Shown one piece after another: positions 21,186-29,349 of a stretch of DNA of 37,368 bases. Each line of letters begins with the position of its first letter. Position 1 is the first letter of the stretch. The position numbers and the translations under genes are program-made. Source of the DNA: Rhodoluna sp. GTDB lineage: Bacteria; Actinomycetota; Actinomycetes; Actinomycetales; Microbacteriaceae. The stretch is from contig JAURKU010000010.1 in assembly GCA_030831605.1 (NCBI GenBank), forward strand, positions 1 through 37,368, read 5' to 3'. Under the pieces are notes generated by a model. That model ran no database searches, was not told where the DNA came from, and saw only the letters and a program-made list of their open reading frames with translations.

Positions 21186-22247
21186 ATGTCAAAACCTAGT
21201 CTTATTAGGGTAAGCCACGCTTATCAGATTGGCCTATTAGGTGGCCTCGGTGTATTGACCGCAGTGATGCTCGGTAATGCGCTGTTATCAATCGCCAGCA
21301 TCCTGACCTCTATAATCACCGCGCTATTCTTAGCGCTCGGGCTTGAACCACTTATTCAGATTTTAGAAAAAAGAGTCAAGCGTCGCGCCATTGCGATATC
21401 GATTGTGGGTCTAGGTCTAATCGGTTTGATCACTATGGTGATTGTGGTAATTTTGCCACCGCTGATTAGCCAAGCTAGTGAGTTTCTAACTCACTTACCA
21501 GAATTACTAAAGGGTTTGGTGCAGACCCCATGGATCAGCGATCTTGATGCAAGATTCGATGGTGCGGTTAGCAATGCCCTTACCTCTTCCGGTGAGTATT
21601 TAGCCGATAGCAAAAATTGGCCGAATCTTTTAGGCGGAGTGGTTCAGGTTGGACTGAGTATCTTGAACGGGACGGCCGCTTTTCTAACCGTTTGCATTTT
21701 GACCATTTACTTTATTAGTTCACATCACGCCATCAAGAATGTGTTGGTAAATCTTGTCGCAAAGTCAAAGCGCGAGCGAGTCGGCCACATCGTCGACCAG
21801 GTAGTCACTTCGGTTGGCCGCTATGTGATGGGGCAGGTAAGCGTTGCCTCAATTAACGCTTCAATCGTGTTTATAACTTTGTTGTTTGCCGGTGTTGAAT
21901 ACGCCGTGGTGCTGGCCTTCATCGACTTTCTCTTGGTGCTAGTTCCGGTGGTTGGCTCAATTTCCGGTGCCATCGTCGTAATCGGAATTACGGCGGCCAC
22001 CATGCCGCCAGAGACCACAATCACGGTTGCCATAGTTGTGCTTCTTTATACCCAGCTTGAGGCCTACCTGATCTCGCCGCGAATTATGAAGCGGGCGGTA
22101 AATGTCCCAGCTGCCCTAGTGATGGTCTCTGCCCTTGCCGGTGGAGCACTGCTTGGAATTCTTGGAGCGCTGCTGGCCATTCCGGTTGCCGCCACAGTGC
22201 TACTAATCATTCGAGAAGTTTGGGTTCCGACACAAAATAAACGTTAG
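21186..22247 (+). CDS. AI-2E family (UPF0118) membrane permease
   Basis: 353 aa. Two N-terminal helix pairs with ALFLALGLEPLIQILEKR, an extracytoplasmic or amphipathic middle (ASEFLTHLPELLKGL), and a C-terminal helix block containing ...VPVVGSISGAIVVIGI and EAYLISPRIMKRAVNVPA, which is the family hallmark. Members export varied solutes, and some are Na+/H+ antiporters, so AI-2 transport should not be assumed. GGCAGGTGGGGC precedes the ATG. The stop interlocks with the convergent hydrolase gene in TTAG. Confidence 0.93.
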   Translation: MSKPSLIRVSHAYQIGLLGGLGVLTAVMLGNALLSIASILTSIITALFLALGLEPLIQILEKRVKRRAIAISIVGLGLIGLITMVIVVILPPLISQASEFLTHLPELLKGLVQTPWISDLDARFDGAVSNALTSSGEYLADSKNWPNLLGGVVQVGLSILNGTAAFLTVCILTIYFISSHHAIKNVLVNLVAKSKRERVGHIVDQVVTSVGRYVMGQVSVASINASIVFITLLFAGVEYAVVLAFIDFLLVLVPVVGSISGAIVVIGITAATMPPETTITVAIVVLLYTQLEAYLISPRIMKRAVNVPAALVMVSALAGGALLGILGALLAIPVAATVLLIIREVWVPTQNKR

Positions 22248-22957
22248 TAAAAATCAGGTAGTGGGGATTTAGCCGGGTTCACTACTTTTACAATTTCATC
22301 CAAGACTCGTTTTGTTGCGTTCTCTCCCACCCAGAGGTGTTTGGCTGCTTCGACTGCTATCAAATCAATATGGTTTATTACGCTAAAGCGCTGGGCCGCC
22401 TCAAGTGGCTTCAAATAATCATCATGCTCTGGGATTAACGCAACCAACTTTTTTGTAGTGTCATTCCAGCGAAGTAGTTCTTTTTCATTAGTTCGATGAA
22501 GTGGCGGAGAAAGTAAAATGGCGCCTAACACATCTAATTCCGGCCCATACTTTAGAGCCAGCTCCGTACCAAAAGACCAACCGACTAAATAAAGGTTTGG
22601 GAGTTTCCTCTGCTGGGCGTAATCGACCGCAGCCATAACATCGAGTCGCTCTGCAACACCATCTGCAAAGCTACCTTCTGATTTTCCATGCGGCGATTCG
22701 GTGCCGCGGGTATTAAACCTGAGCACCGCTAGATCAGCTAGGGCTGGAAGGCGGTTAGCGGCTTTGCGATAGATATGCGAATCCATAAAGCCACCGGCAG
22801 TCGGTAGCGGATGCAACATAATTAGGGTTGCTTTTGGTGAATTGCTTTGCGGAAGTGCTAATTCACCTACGAGCTTTAGATTATCTTGAGTAACTAGGCT
22901 CAGCGCTTCGCGTTTAGACGGCAGTTCAACCGAAGACTTTATTTCAATCCCACTCAA
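22244..22957 (-). CDS. Alpha/beta hydrolase
   Basis: 237 aa from the proposed TTG start. ATLIMLHPLPTAGGFMDSHI supplies the oxyanion region, VLRFNTRGTESPHGKSEG follows, GWSFG is the nucleophile elbow (Ser), and HDDYLKPLEAA and AAKHLW supply likely Asp and His. This is like the CocE/dienelactone-hydrolase-style small hydrolases. The track starts at an ATG (22984) inside the upstream gene, a 31-base overlap. The TTG at 22957 overlaps the upstream TGA as TTGA, with AAGG about 9 bases before it, so it is preferred. Substrate unknown, probably a cytoplasmic esterase. Confidence 0.85.
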   Translation of the reverse strand: MSGIEIKSSVELPSKREALSLVTQDNLKLVGELALPQSNSPKATLIMLHPLPTAGGFMDSHIYRKAANRLPALADLAVLRFNTRGTESPHGKSEGSFADGVAERLDVMAAVDYAQQRKLPNLYLVGWSFGTELALKYGPELDVLGAILLSPPLHRTNEKELLRWNDTTKKLVALIPEHDDYLKPLEAAQRFSVINHIDLIAVEAAKHLWVGENATKRVLDEIVKVVNPAKSPLPDFY

Positions 22958-23253
22958 ATTATGCGACCTTGGAATTTTTTCCAACAGTTGTTATGAAAGT
23001 GTCGTCGTTGGGTAGGCCCGGCTGCTGACTCCCAAGCAACCACGTGAGAAATGCCTGGGCCAAAACTTACCTGGCAGTAAGGACAGATCCAGCGCTTGGT
23101 TTCCTCTGCCGAGCGACCGGCGGTGGTTTGGACCGTGAACTCGGTACCATTTTTTACCTCAGTACGAGCAATACCAGAGCGAACTCGTTCTAAATCCAGC
23201 TCTTCTTCTTCAGCTTGGCGCTTAGAGTTTTTGGGTCGGTTATTTCTAGGCAT
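22954..23253 (-). CDS. Small putative zinc-binding protein, conserved in actinobacteria
   Basis: 99 aa. A charged N-terminus (MPRNNRPKNSKRQAEEEE) precedes a Cys/His set: CPYC, then HVVAWES and RRHFHNNCW, a likely treble-clef or Cys3His zinc site. The family is often mislabelled ATP/GTP-binding protein; no P-loop is present here. It begins immediately after the stop of the lysozyme-like gene (TAA then ATG) and couples to the hydrolase through TTGA. A nucleic-acid role is plausible but unproven. Confidence 0.75.
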   Translation of the reverse strand: MPRNNRPKNSKRQAEEEELDLERVRSGIARTEVKNGTEFTVQTTAGRSAEETKRWICPYCQVSFGPGISHVVAWESAAGPTQRRHFHNNCWKKFQGRII

Positions 23254-23910
23254 TTAGTACCAGTTGAACTTGTTTGAGTGGGCCATTGCACCGCAAGGCG
23301 CTCCGTATCGGTTCTTGATGTAACTAACTCCCCAACGGATCTGAGTTTCTGGATTAGTTTGCCAGTCAGATCCCATTTCTGCCATCTTCGCACCTGGCAG
23401 CGATTGTGGGATTCCGTAAGCTCCGGAGGACTTGTTGTATGCATTCCAACGCCAGTTTGATTCGCGCTCCCAGAGCGCTACGAGACAAGAGTACTGATCT
23501 CTTCCCCAACCCTGTTTGATCAAAAGGGAGTAGGCATAACCCTTCACGGTTCCGGTAGCCGGGGTTTCGGCATTGGCCACGTAAATGGCGGCCGCCTCAT
23601 CACCGGTGACAACTTCCCAACCATCTCTGGAAAAGCTGATTTTCTGCTGCGAAGCAAAACCATAGGTTTGCGAGTCGGCAGTATTTTCGAACTCAAAAGC
23701 ATAGGCGCTGGAGAGTGCTCCCCCGTAGGGATCAACTGCGGTTACCAAAACATAGGAGCCAGCAAAAAAGAAAGCTACTGCGCTAAAGGCGAGGTTGCGA
23801 ATGCGCTTGGCTAGCTGCCAATTCTTCATCCGCTCAGCAACATCAACTCCAATTACTCGGTTGATGATGCGCTTACGCAGAGTTGGACGGGCCAACTCAT
23901 ACCTACCCAT
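23254..23910 (-). CDS. Lysozyme-fold (transglycosylase-like) wall protein
   Basis: 218 aa. A basic cytoplasmic N-terminus (1-40), a membrane or signal helix (41-60), a linker, then a C-terminal lysozyme-like domain (about 138-218) with CLVALWERESNWRWNAYN, SGAYGIPQSLPGAKM and TQIRWGVSYIKNRYGAPCGA. Glu150 in the E-S-x-W context is the likely catalytic acid. This is the actinobacterial transglycosylase/aggregation-promoting-factor-like type. It probably cleaves peptidoglycan outside the membrane. It lies downstream of the secreted nuclease and DivIVA-repeat genes; a link to polar growth is inference. Confidence 0.85.
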   Translation of the reverse strand: MGRYELARPTLRKRIINRVIGVDVAERMKNWQLAKRIRNLAFSAVAFFFAGSYVLVTAVDPYGGALSSAYAFEFENTADSQTYGFASQQKISFSRDGWEVVTGDEAAAIYVANAETPATGTVKGYAYSLLIKQGWGRDQYSCLVALWERESNWRWNAYNKSSGAYGIPQSLPGAKMAEMGSDWQTNPETQIRWGVSYIKNRYGAPCGAMAHSNKFNWY

Positions 23911-23954
23911 GCCTGATCACCTCTAAAACCCAAGTTTAGCCGATGAGGGGTTAA

Positions 23955-24665
23955 TTACCCCGCTGGGATGCGTCGATCAGGACAGCTCTTGAGCACTCTA
24001 ACCATGGAATCGCGCTCTGCTTTAGTAACCCAGAGTTTGTATTTGTATTTGACCGCTATTTGTCTTGCCACATAGGGGCACCAGTATGCACGGCGCGGTG
24101 GTAGCCAGCTGGCCGCATCGCTATCACTTTTTCTGGAATTGGTCGGGCCATCTACGGCAAGCAAATTTAGCGGGTCGTTGTAAAAGTTGTAGCGCTGAGT
24201 GGAAGTTAGTTTCTGAGCGCCTTTTTGCCAGGCATCACTTACCGCGACCACGTGATCAATTTGCACAGCAGACGAGGTGCCAACGCCTCGAACGAAATTA
24301 ATGATTTTGCCGGTGTATGGATCAGTCAATTTACCAGTGGCGACGGTGCAATCGGGACTAGCCCGCCAGGTAATTGATTTTAGATCTCTCGCCAGAATGT
24401 AGTTTCGAACATCACAACTTCCAATCGAGCCCCAACCATCGCTGAATAGTTCTCGGTCATAACCGGTTTGCGGGGCCCTGCCCTTAATGGCCAATTTCGA
24501 AAGAATAGTGCTGGCTTTAGGCATAGCCGCCTGCACTTCACTGGCTACCAGCCCAAAGACTAAACCAAGGCCGATAAAGCTAGCGAGAAGTTTGGCGAAG
24601 TACGGTTTCACGTTGGATGAGTTCGACGAATTTGTCGATGAAAGCGTCGACTTGATGTTCAGCAT
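23955..24665 (-). CDS. Secreted HNH-family endonuclease (DUF1524/GmrSD-C-like)
   Basis: 236 aa. Signal region with Ser/Asn-rich n-region, hydrophobic core and AxA-like end (SEVQAAM, about residue 48). The domain carries VQIDHVVAVSDAWQKGA (Asp139-His140 in track numbering), YNDPLNLLAV, TNSRKSDSDAASWLPP and WCPYVARQ, the marks of secreted actinobacterial HNH nucleases. Likely roles are extracellular DNA degradation for nutrients or defence. The track start is a GTG at 24671; the ATG two codons on (24665) has GAGG at 5 bases, so it is chosen. It overlaps the upstream DivIVA-repeat gene by about 86 bases, unusually long; a GTG at 24611 would cut this but spoil the signal. Confidence 0.85.
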   Translation of the reverse strand: MLNIKSTLSSTNSSNSSNVKPYFAKLLASFIGLGLVFGLVASEVQAAMPKASTILSKLAIKGRAPQTGYDRELFSDGWGSIGSCDVRNYILARDLKSITWRASPDCTVATGKLTDPYTGKIINFVRGVGTSSAVQIDHVVAVSDAWQKGAQKLTSTQRYNFYNDPLNLLAVDGPTNSRKSDSDAASWLPPRRAYWCPYVARQIAVKYKYKLWVTKAERDSMVRVLKSCPDRRIPAG

Positions 24666-25143
24666 AGCCACCTCGCTTCATCTTGAACACACTAAGCCTT
24701 ACATCTTTAGCGCTGACTGGAAAGGTGTCGGTCAAGTGTGTTGCAAGTTGAGAACAGAGTTGATCCACCTGCTTTTTGCTATAACCCTGATTCGGCCAGC
24801 GCCGGCGGTCAAATTTCTGACCGTTTTTGCGTTTGACCCTTGATCCGAGCAGTTCCTTCAAGGCGTTTAGCTCCTGGACAAATTCGCCATAGCCCAGGCT
24901 AGCCAACTTGCGCTCCAGCTCACGCTGGGCGAATACGTCCTCTAGTTTTTCGATGGCAGAATCGACCGCTCCGATTAGGTAACCGTTTTTTTCTAGGTCA
25001 AATCTGGTTTCGCGAAGGCTGGAAACATCAAAAAGGACAATGCTTGGATCAAGATACTGCCTCTTTGCCAGCTCAAGAAACTTTTCCACCTGCTCGATGC
25101 TGTAACCGAGCTTGTTTGCTCGAGTAAACATTTGCCCACTCAT
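24580..25143 (-). CDS. DivIVA-domain repeat protein
   Basis: 187 aa. Four GY-x(4)-V motifs are visible: LGYSIEQVEKFL (12-23), NGYLIGAVDSAI (53-64), QGYSKKQVDQLC (119-130) and GGYAEHQVDAFI (158-169). The first and second halves are copies of one module of about 70 residues, each ending in QRE. This matches the described actinobacterial DivIVA-repeat family. Unlike the two long paralogues it has little coiled coil, so it may bind other polar proteins or curved membrane. Its ATG overlaps the cdsA stop (TGATG). Confidence 0.82.
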   Translation of the reverse strand: MSGQMFTRANKLGYSIEQVEKFLELAKRQYLDPSIVLFDVSSLRETRFDLEKNGYLIGAVDSAIEKLEDVFAQRELERKLASLGYGEFVQELNALKELLGSRVKRKNGQKFDRRRWPNQGYSKKQVDQLCSQLATHLTDTFPVSAKDVRLSVFKMKRGGYAEHQVDAFIDKFVELIQRETVLRQTSR

Positions 25144-26012
25144 CAGAAGAACCTAACCACAAATATCATCATCAGGTAGCCGGTAAGACATGCCGGCAGC
25201 ATCGAATCAAGTCTGTCCATCATGCCGCCGTGGCCTGGAATCAAACTAGACATATCTTTTACGCCCAGATCACGCTTGATCAGTGACTCGGCAAAATCAC
25301 CAAGTACGGCTGATAGCAAGATCACGGCAGTAATCACGAAGGCAAACCACCAGGGTAATTGAAGTAGCCACGGGGTTTGGATCAGGGTGCTGGCTAGTGC
25401 AAAGAGCACTGAGATGGCAAACCCCTCCCAGGTCTTTTTTGGGCTAACTTTTGGAAGCATGGGAGTTTTACCGATTTTCCTACCAAACAGATAGGCACTG
25501 CTGTCAATAAGGATTACCGTGGTGACAATTGTGATTACCCAGTACTTCCCCTCGACAAAGCCATCTCTTGCCGGTTCGGCTAATAGCAGTGCGGCAAAGC
25601 TCATGGTTAGCGGAACATAAATAATTACAAAAGCTGAAGCGGAAAAATCCCTGATGATTTCGCTAAAGCTGCGCTCTAGTGAAGCGCGCTGGATGATTAG
25701 TTCTACGCCTCGCCAAAGCATCATTATTCCGACCAGCCCGAGAACTGCCAACCACTGGTATCTCTCCCCACCCCAATAGGTAATTGGCATGACCAGAGCA
25801 GTTCCAACAGCGGCTGGAATTTTCGGCACTTGCCAGTTCTTTTGCCTTAGGGCATCACAGAGCTCCCATACGCCGAAAGCCGCAACTATAGCGATAAGAA
25901 ATATGAAGAGTTCTTTGACAATCAGGACCGAGATGAGAAAAGCACCAGCAAGCAGTAACCCGTAGATTACTGCCTGGGATACCGATCTCCCCTTGCTCTC
26001 TGTCTCAGCCAA
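25143..26012 (-). CDS. cdsA: Phosphatidate cytidylyltransferase
   Basis: 289 aa integral enzyme making CDP-diacylglycerol from phosphatidate and CTP for phospholipid synthesis. About eight helices; the signature near the C-terminus is complete: VSPKKTWEGFAISVL and GDFAESLIKRDLGVKDM, then IPGHGGMMDRLDSML. TTG start with GAGG 7 bases upstream, 2 bases after the frr stop. The order pyrH-frr-cdsA is widely conserved in bacteria. Confidence 0.96.
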   Translation of the reverse strand: MAETESKGRSVSQAVIYGLLLAGAFLISVLIVKELFIFLIAIVAAFGVWELCDALRQKNWQVPKIPAAVGTALVMPITYWGGERYQWLAVLGLVGIMMLWRGVELIIQRASLERSFSEIIRDFSASAFVIIYVPLTMSFAALLLAEPARDGFVEGKYWVITIVTTVILIDSSAYLFGRKIGKTPMLPKVSPKKTWEGFAISVLFALASTLIQTPWLLQLPWWFAFVITAVILLSAVLGDFAESLIKRDLGVKDMSSLIPGHGGMMDRLDSMLPACLTGYLMMIFVVRFF

Positions 26013-26014
26013 GG

Positions 26015-26575
26015 CTAGACCTCTAGGAGTTCGGTTTCTTTGCGTTTTAGCGCTTCGTCGATGTTATCTACGTGAGTCTTAGTTGATGCTTCTAATTCCT
26101 TTTCAGCCCGAGCTAGATCATCATCACCGGCCAAACCGTCTTTCTTTAGAGCGTCAAGTTCATCCTTGGCCTTACGGCGGATATTACGAACAGAAACTCT
26201 GTGGTCTTCGGCCTTGTTGCGAACTATCTTCACATAATCCTTGCGGCGCTCTTCTGTTAGTTCTGGTAGCGATACCCTAATCAGATTTCCGTCGTTGGTT
26301 GGGTTAGCGCCAAGATTAGGCATGTCTCTAATTGCTTTTTCAATAGCAGCAAGCGCTCCTTTGTCATAAGGAGTAACCACAATGGTTCTGGCTTCTGGGT
26401 TAGCAATTGAACCCAGTGAGGAAAGTGCAGTTGGCGTGCCGTAGTAATCAACCATTAGTTTCTGAAATAGTGCTGGGTTTGCTCTACCTGAACGAATGGT
26501 TGCGAAATCTTCCTTAGCCGATTCAACAGCTTTTTGCATCTTGTCGCTAGCGGTAGCCAAAATTTCTTGAATCAT
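26015..26575 (-). CDS. frr: Ribosome recycling factor
   Basis: 186 aa, standard length. RRF splits post-termination ribosomes with EF-G. Conserved [25 protein letters not shown], the [18 protein letters not shown] block and [19 protein letters not shown] are present. ATG start with GAAGGAATAAAA upstream. It lies 17 bases downstream of pyrH and 2 bases upstream of cdsA in the same operon. Confidence 0.98.
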   Translation of the reverse strand: MIQEILATASDKMQKAVESAKEDFATIRSGRANPALFQKLMVDYYGTPTALSSLGSIANPEARTIVVTPYDKGALAAIEKAIRDMPNLGANPTNDGNLIRVSLPELTEERRKDYVKIVRNKAEDHRVSVRNIRRKAKDELDALKKDGLAGDDDLARAEKELEASTKTHVDNIDEALKRKETELLEV

Positions 26576-26592
26576 TTTTATTCCTTCTTGAA

Positions 26593-27303
26593 TTACGCCT
26601 TTACGGTCGTACCAATCTTCTTACCCAAAAGCGCCTTTGTGATATTGCCTTCGGGTTGCATCCCGAAGATCACCATCGGGATATTGTTGTCCATGCAAAG
26701 GCTGAATGCCGTTGAGTCAACCACTTTGAGTTTTTTGACTAGCGCTTCCTGATATGTAAGCTCGTCAAGTTTTTTAGCGCTCGGGTCTTTCTTTGGATCA
26801 GCCGAGTAGACACCATCTACTCCGTTTTTAGCCACCAGGATTTCAGTGGCATGGATTTCAAGCGCTCTTTGCGCTGCAACTGTATCAGTTGAGAAGTATG
26901 GAAGACCTGCACCAGCACCAAAGACTACTACGCGACCCTTTTCCATGTGTCTAATTGCACGAAGTGGAATATATGGCTCGGTAACCTGTGCCATCGAAAT
27001 TGCTGACTGCACTCTGGTGTCACAACCTGCCTGCTCTAGGAAATCTTGCAGGGCAAGAGCGTTCATGACAGTTCCCAACATACCCATGTAGTCGGCACGA
27101 GCACGATCCATGCCACGTTGAGAAAGTTCGGCTCCGCGGAAGAAGTTACCACCACCAACGACAATAGCTATTTGCACCTTCTTAGCGGCTTCAGCTATTT
27201 CCCTGGCAATACCGGAGACGATGTCTGGATCAACCCCCAGGTTTCCCGCACCAAATGCCTCACCGGATAATTTCAATAAAACACGACGCTGAGTTGATGG
27301 CAT
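26593..27303 (-). CDS. pyrH: UMP kinase
   Basis: 236 aa hexameric kinase converting UMP to UDP. Conserved [45 protein letters not shown] and [16 protein letters not shown]. The track extends to 27357, but those 18 codons fall in the tsf terminator and promoter region; ATG at 27303 has AGAGGG 6 bases upstream and gives the normal family start. First gene of pyrH-frr-cdsA. A -10-like TAAACT lies at 27340-27335. Confidence 0.97.
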   Translation of the reverse strand: MPSTQRRVLLKLSGEAFGAGNLGVDPDIVSGIAREIAEAAKKVQIAIVVGGGNFFRGAELSQRGMDRARADYMGMLGTVMNALALQDFLEQAGCDTRVQSAISMAQVTEPYIPLRAIRHMEKGRVVVFGAGAGLPYFSTDTVAAQRALEIHATEILVAKNGVDGVYSADPKKDPSAKKLDELTYQEALVKKLKVVDSTAFSLCMDNNIPMVIFGMQPEGNITKALLGKKIGTTVKA

Positions 27304-27355
27304 AGCTATCCCTCTCAAAAACCTTTTCTCATCTAGTTTAGGCTCTGGCTTAGCC

Positions 27356-27386
27356 AAAAGGCCCAGGTCTAGGACCTGAGCCTTTT
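27356..27386 (-). terminator. Intrinsic terminator after tsf
   Basis: On the minus strand AAAAGGCTCAGGTC-CTA-GACCTGGGCCTTTT pairs over 14 bases, with the single non-Watson-Crick position a U-G wobble. On the plus strand the same position is a C-A mismatch, so the hairpin is tuned for minus-strand transcription. It separates rpsB-tsf from pyrH. Confidence 0.8.
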
Positions 27387-27402
27387 GAATAGTTTAGAAA
27401 AA

Positions 27403-28230
27403 CTAAGCGCCTACACGGAATCGAGCAAAAGCCGACACGGTCAGACCGCTCTGTTCGAGAACCTTGCCAACGCTAACCTTGTTGTCTTTAGCAAAGTCTT
27501 GATCCAATAGGCAGTTCTCCTTGAAGAAGCCTTTGACTCGCCCTTCAACGATTTTCTCCAAGGCGGCCTCTGGCTTACCCTCATTGCGCGCTGTTTCGGC
27601 AGCAATTCTGCGCTCTGTTTCAACCACTTCGGCAGGAACATCGGCAGAGCTTAGATAGGTAGGGCTAAAGGCAGCGATGTGAACTGCAACATCGTGTGCG
27701 GTGTCTTTGTCAGCGCCTTTGAAAGCAACCAAAACGCCAACCTGCGGCGGTAGGTCTTTTGAAGTGCGGTGCAGGTAGGCATCTACGCTGTCGTCAGCAA
27801 CAACTGAAATGCGGCGAAGTTCTACCTTCTCGCCCATGATTGCTGCTTCATCGGTAATTGCATCGGCAACAGTCTTTGAACCAGCAGTGGCAGCCAAGGC
27901 GGCTTCTAGAGTTGTTGCTCCGGCAGCAACAATCGCGTCAGCGATCATATCTCCCAGTGCCACGAACTTATCTGCCTTAGCAACAAAGTCGGTCTCACAA
28001 GCAAGCTCGACTAGGTAACCGGTGCCACCAGAAACTCTGGCAACAACGATTCCGTTCGAGGTGGTGCGACCTTCACGCTTGGTTACGCCTTTTAGACCTT
28101 TTAGTCTCAGCACTTCCATAGCTTTGTCTAGATTGCCATCAGCCTCATCAAGAGCTGCCTTGCAGTCCATCATGCCAGCGCCAGAGCGCTCGCGAAGAGT
28201 CTTCACATCAGATGCGGTGTAGTTAGCCAT
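27403..28230 (-). CDS. tsf: Elongation factor Ts
   Basis: 275 aa nucleotide exchange factor for EF-Tu. TASDVKTLRERSGAGMMDCK is the N-terminal UBA-like domain; ACETDFVAKADKF contains the TDFV motif that contacts EF-Tu; the rest forms the core N and C subdomains with ...ENCLLDQDFAKDNKVSVG. The ATG shares a base with the rpsB stop (TAATG). Length is normal for actinobacteria. Confidence 0.98.
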   Translation of the reverse strand: MANYTASDVKTLRERSGAGMMDCKAALDEADGNLDKAMEVLRLKGLKGVTKREGRTTSNGIVVARVSGGTGYLVELACETDFVAKADKFVALGDMIADAIVAAGATTLEAALAATAGSKTVADAITDEAAIMGEKVELRRISVVADDSVDAYLHRTSKDLPPQVGVLVAFKGADKDTAHDVAVHIAAFSPTYLSSADVPAEVVETERRIAAETARNEGKPEAALEKIVEGRVKGFFKENCLLDQDFAKDNKVSVGKVLEQSGLTVSAFARFRVGA

Positions 28231-29066
28231 TACTCTTTGTCCTTAACTTCTTCGCTTGCTGCTTCTTCAGCTGGAGTTTCTTCAGCTTTCTCAGCCACCG
28301 GCTCGGCCTTAGCTTGTGCCTGGTCTAGTAATTCCTTCTCCCAGTCAGCAAGAGGCTGAACCTCTTCTGGCTTTGAGTGACGCTTCTTCAAACCCTCTGC
28401 AACTGCATCAGCAATAACTTTGGTTAGCAAGTGAACGGAGCGGATTGCGTCATCGTTACCTGGAATACCAAGGGTGACCTCATCTGGATCACAGTTGGTG
28501 TCCAAAATACCGATTACCGGAATACCAAGCTTCTTGGCTTCGGTAATTGCTAGGTGCTCCTTGATAGTGTCGACTACCCAAATTGCTGAAGGGGTCTTAG
28601 TGACATTACGAACACCGCCAAGAGTCTTTTCAAGCTTGGTCTTCTCGCGAGAAAGAATAAGTAGTTCTTTCTTGGTATAGCCAGATTTCTTGGTGTCCTG
28701 GAAATCCATGGTCTCAAGTTCCTTCAAACGAGCTAGTCGCTTAGAAACGGTTTGGAAGTTAGTTAGTAATCCACCCAACCAACGCTCGTTGATGTATGGC
28801 ATGCCTACGCGCTGCGCTTCGGTAGCGATGGCTTCCTGAGCTTGCTTCTTTGTTCCAACGAACAGTACGCTGCCGCCGGCAGATACGATATCGCGAACGA
28901 ACTCATATGCCTTATCGATGTGGGTGAGTGATTTTTGTAGATCGATGATGTAAATACCTGAACGATCGGTCAGGATGTATCTTTTCATCTTTGGGTTCCA
29001 GCGACGTGTCTGGTGACCAAAGTGAACGCCGTTGTCTAGCAACTGGCGGACTGTTACTACTGCCAT
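28230..29066 (-). CDS. rpsB: 30S ribosomal protein S2
   Basis: 278 aa. [20 protein letters not shown] and [10 protein letters not shown] are classic S2. The track start is 8 codons upstream, but AAGGAGAT sits 6 bases before the ATG at 29066. The last 40 residues are an acidic Ala/Glu-rich extension ([15 protein letters not shown]...) beyond the S2 core. It overlaps tsf by one base, and is preceded by a structured leader of about 195 nt. Confidence 0.98.
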   Translation of the reverse strand: MAVVTVRQLLDNGVHFGHQTRRWNPKMKRYILTDRSGIYIIDLQKSLTHIDKAYEFVRDIVSAGGSVLFVGTKKQAQEAIATEAQRVGMPYINERWLGGLLTNFQTVSKRLARLKELETMDFQDTKKSGYTKKELLILSREKTKLEKTLGGVRNVTKTPSAIWVVDTIKEHLAITEAKKLGIPVIGILDTNCDPDEVTLGIPGNDDAIRSVHLLTKVIADAVAEGLKKRHSKPEEVQPLADWEKELLDQAQAKAEPVAEKAEETPAEEAASEEVKDKE

Positions 29067-29083
29067 GGCAGTATCTCCTTTTT

Positions 29084-29211
29084 GACGCAAAATAACTGCG
29101 TCGGTCAGTTAATGGCTATGAACGGTTGTTCAAAGCCCCTGGTGTCGCAACCGATAAACCCAACAAGTTGGGACCGACTATCGATTGTTGCTCGACACGC
29201 GAAGTCGATAG
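29084..29211 (-). promoter_or_regulatory. Structured rpsB leader RNA, candidate S2 autoregulatory element
   Basis: Within the 283-bp gap, the minus-strand transcript can form five perfect helices: CTATCGA/TCGATAG (29211-29205 with 29184-29178), GTCGGTC/GACCGAC (29178-29172 with 29106-29100), CCCAAC-TT-GTTGGG (29172-29159), CGGTTG/CAACCG (29153-29148 with 29128-29123), and GACGCA/TGCGTC (29102-29097 with 29089-29084). The last ends 5-6 bases before AAGGAGAT and shares GAC with the second helix, so full formation of both is exclusive. S2 leaders are known in bacteria; whether this one matches them was not tested. Confidence 0.55.
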
Positions 29212-29267
29212 GCACGCAAAAACGAAGGTAAATTCCTTGGATTTCTTGCGAACTTATCGCTTCCACA

Positions 29268-29296
29268 ACTATACCAGCCAGCCAAAAGGCTTTCCA
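29268..29296 (-). promoter_or_regulatory. Promoter of rpsB-tsf
   Basis: Minus strand: -35 TGGAAA (29296-29291), 17-base spacer ending TGG, -10 TATAGT (29273-29268). The start near 29261 would include every leader helix described. Confidence 0.55.
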
Positions 29297-29349
29297 CCCC
29301 TAAAACTTAGGGCCGTGGGCTAGCAAAGAAATAACCCAATAATGGCCTG

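Noticed and set aside
24487-24843. 118-aa plus-strand ORF across the nuclease/DivIVA-repeat junction
   Set aside because: Antisense to two supported genes, with no domain or SD.
29126-29323. 65-aa plus-strand ORF in the rpsB leader
   Set aside because: It covers the structured leader and promoter, and has no SD or recognisable sequence.
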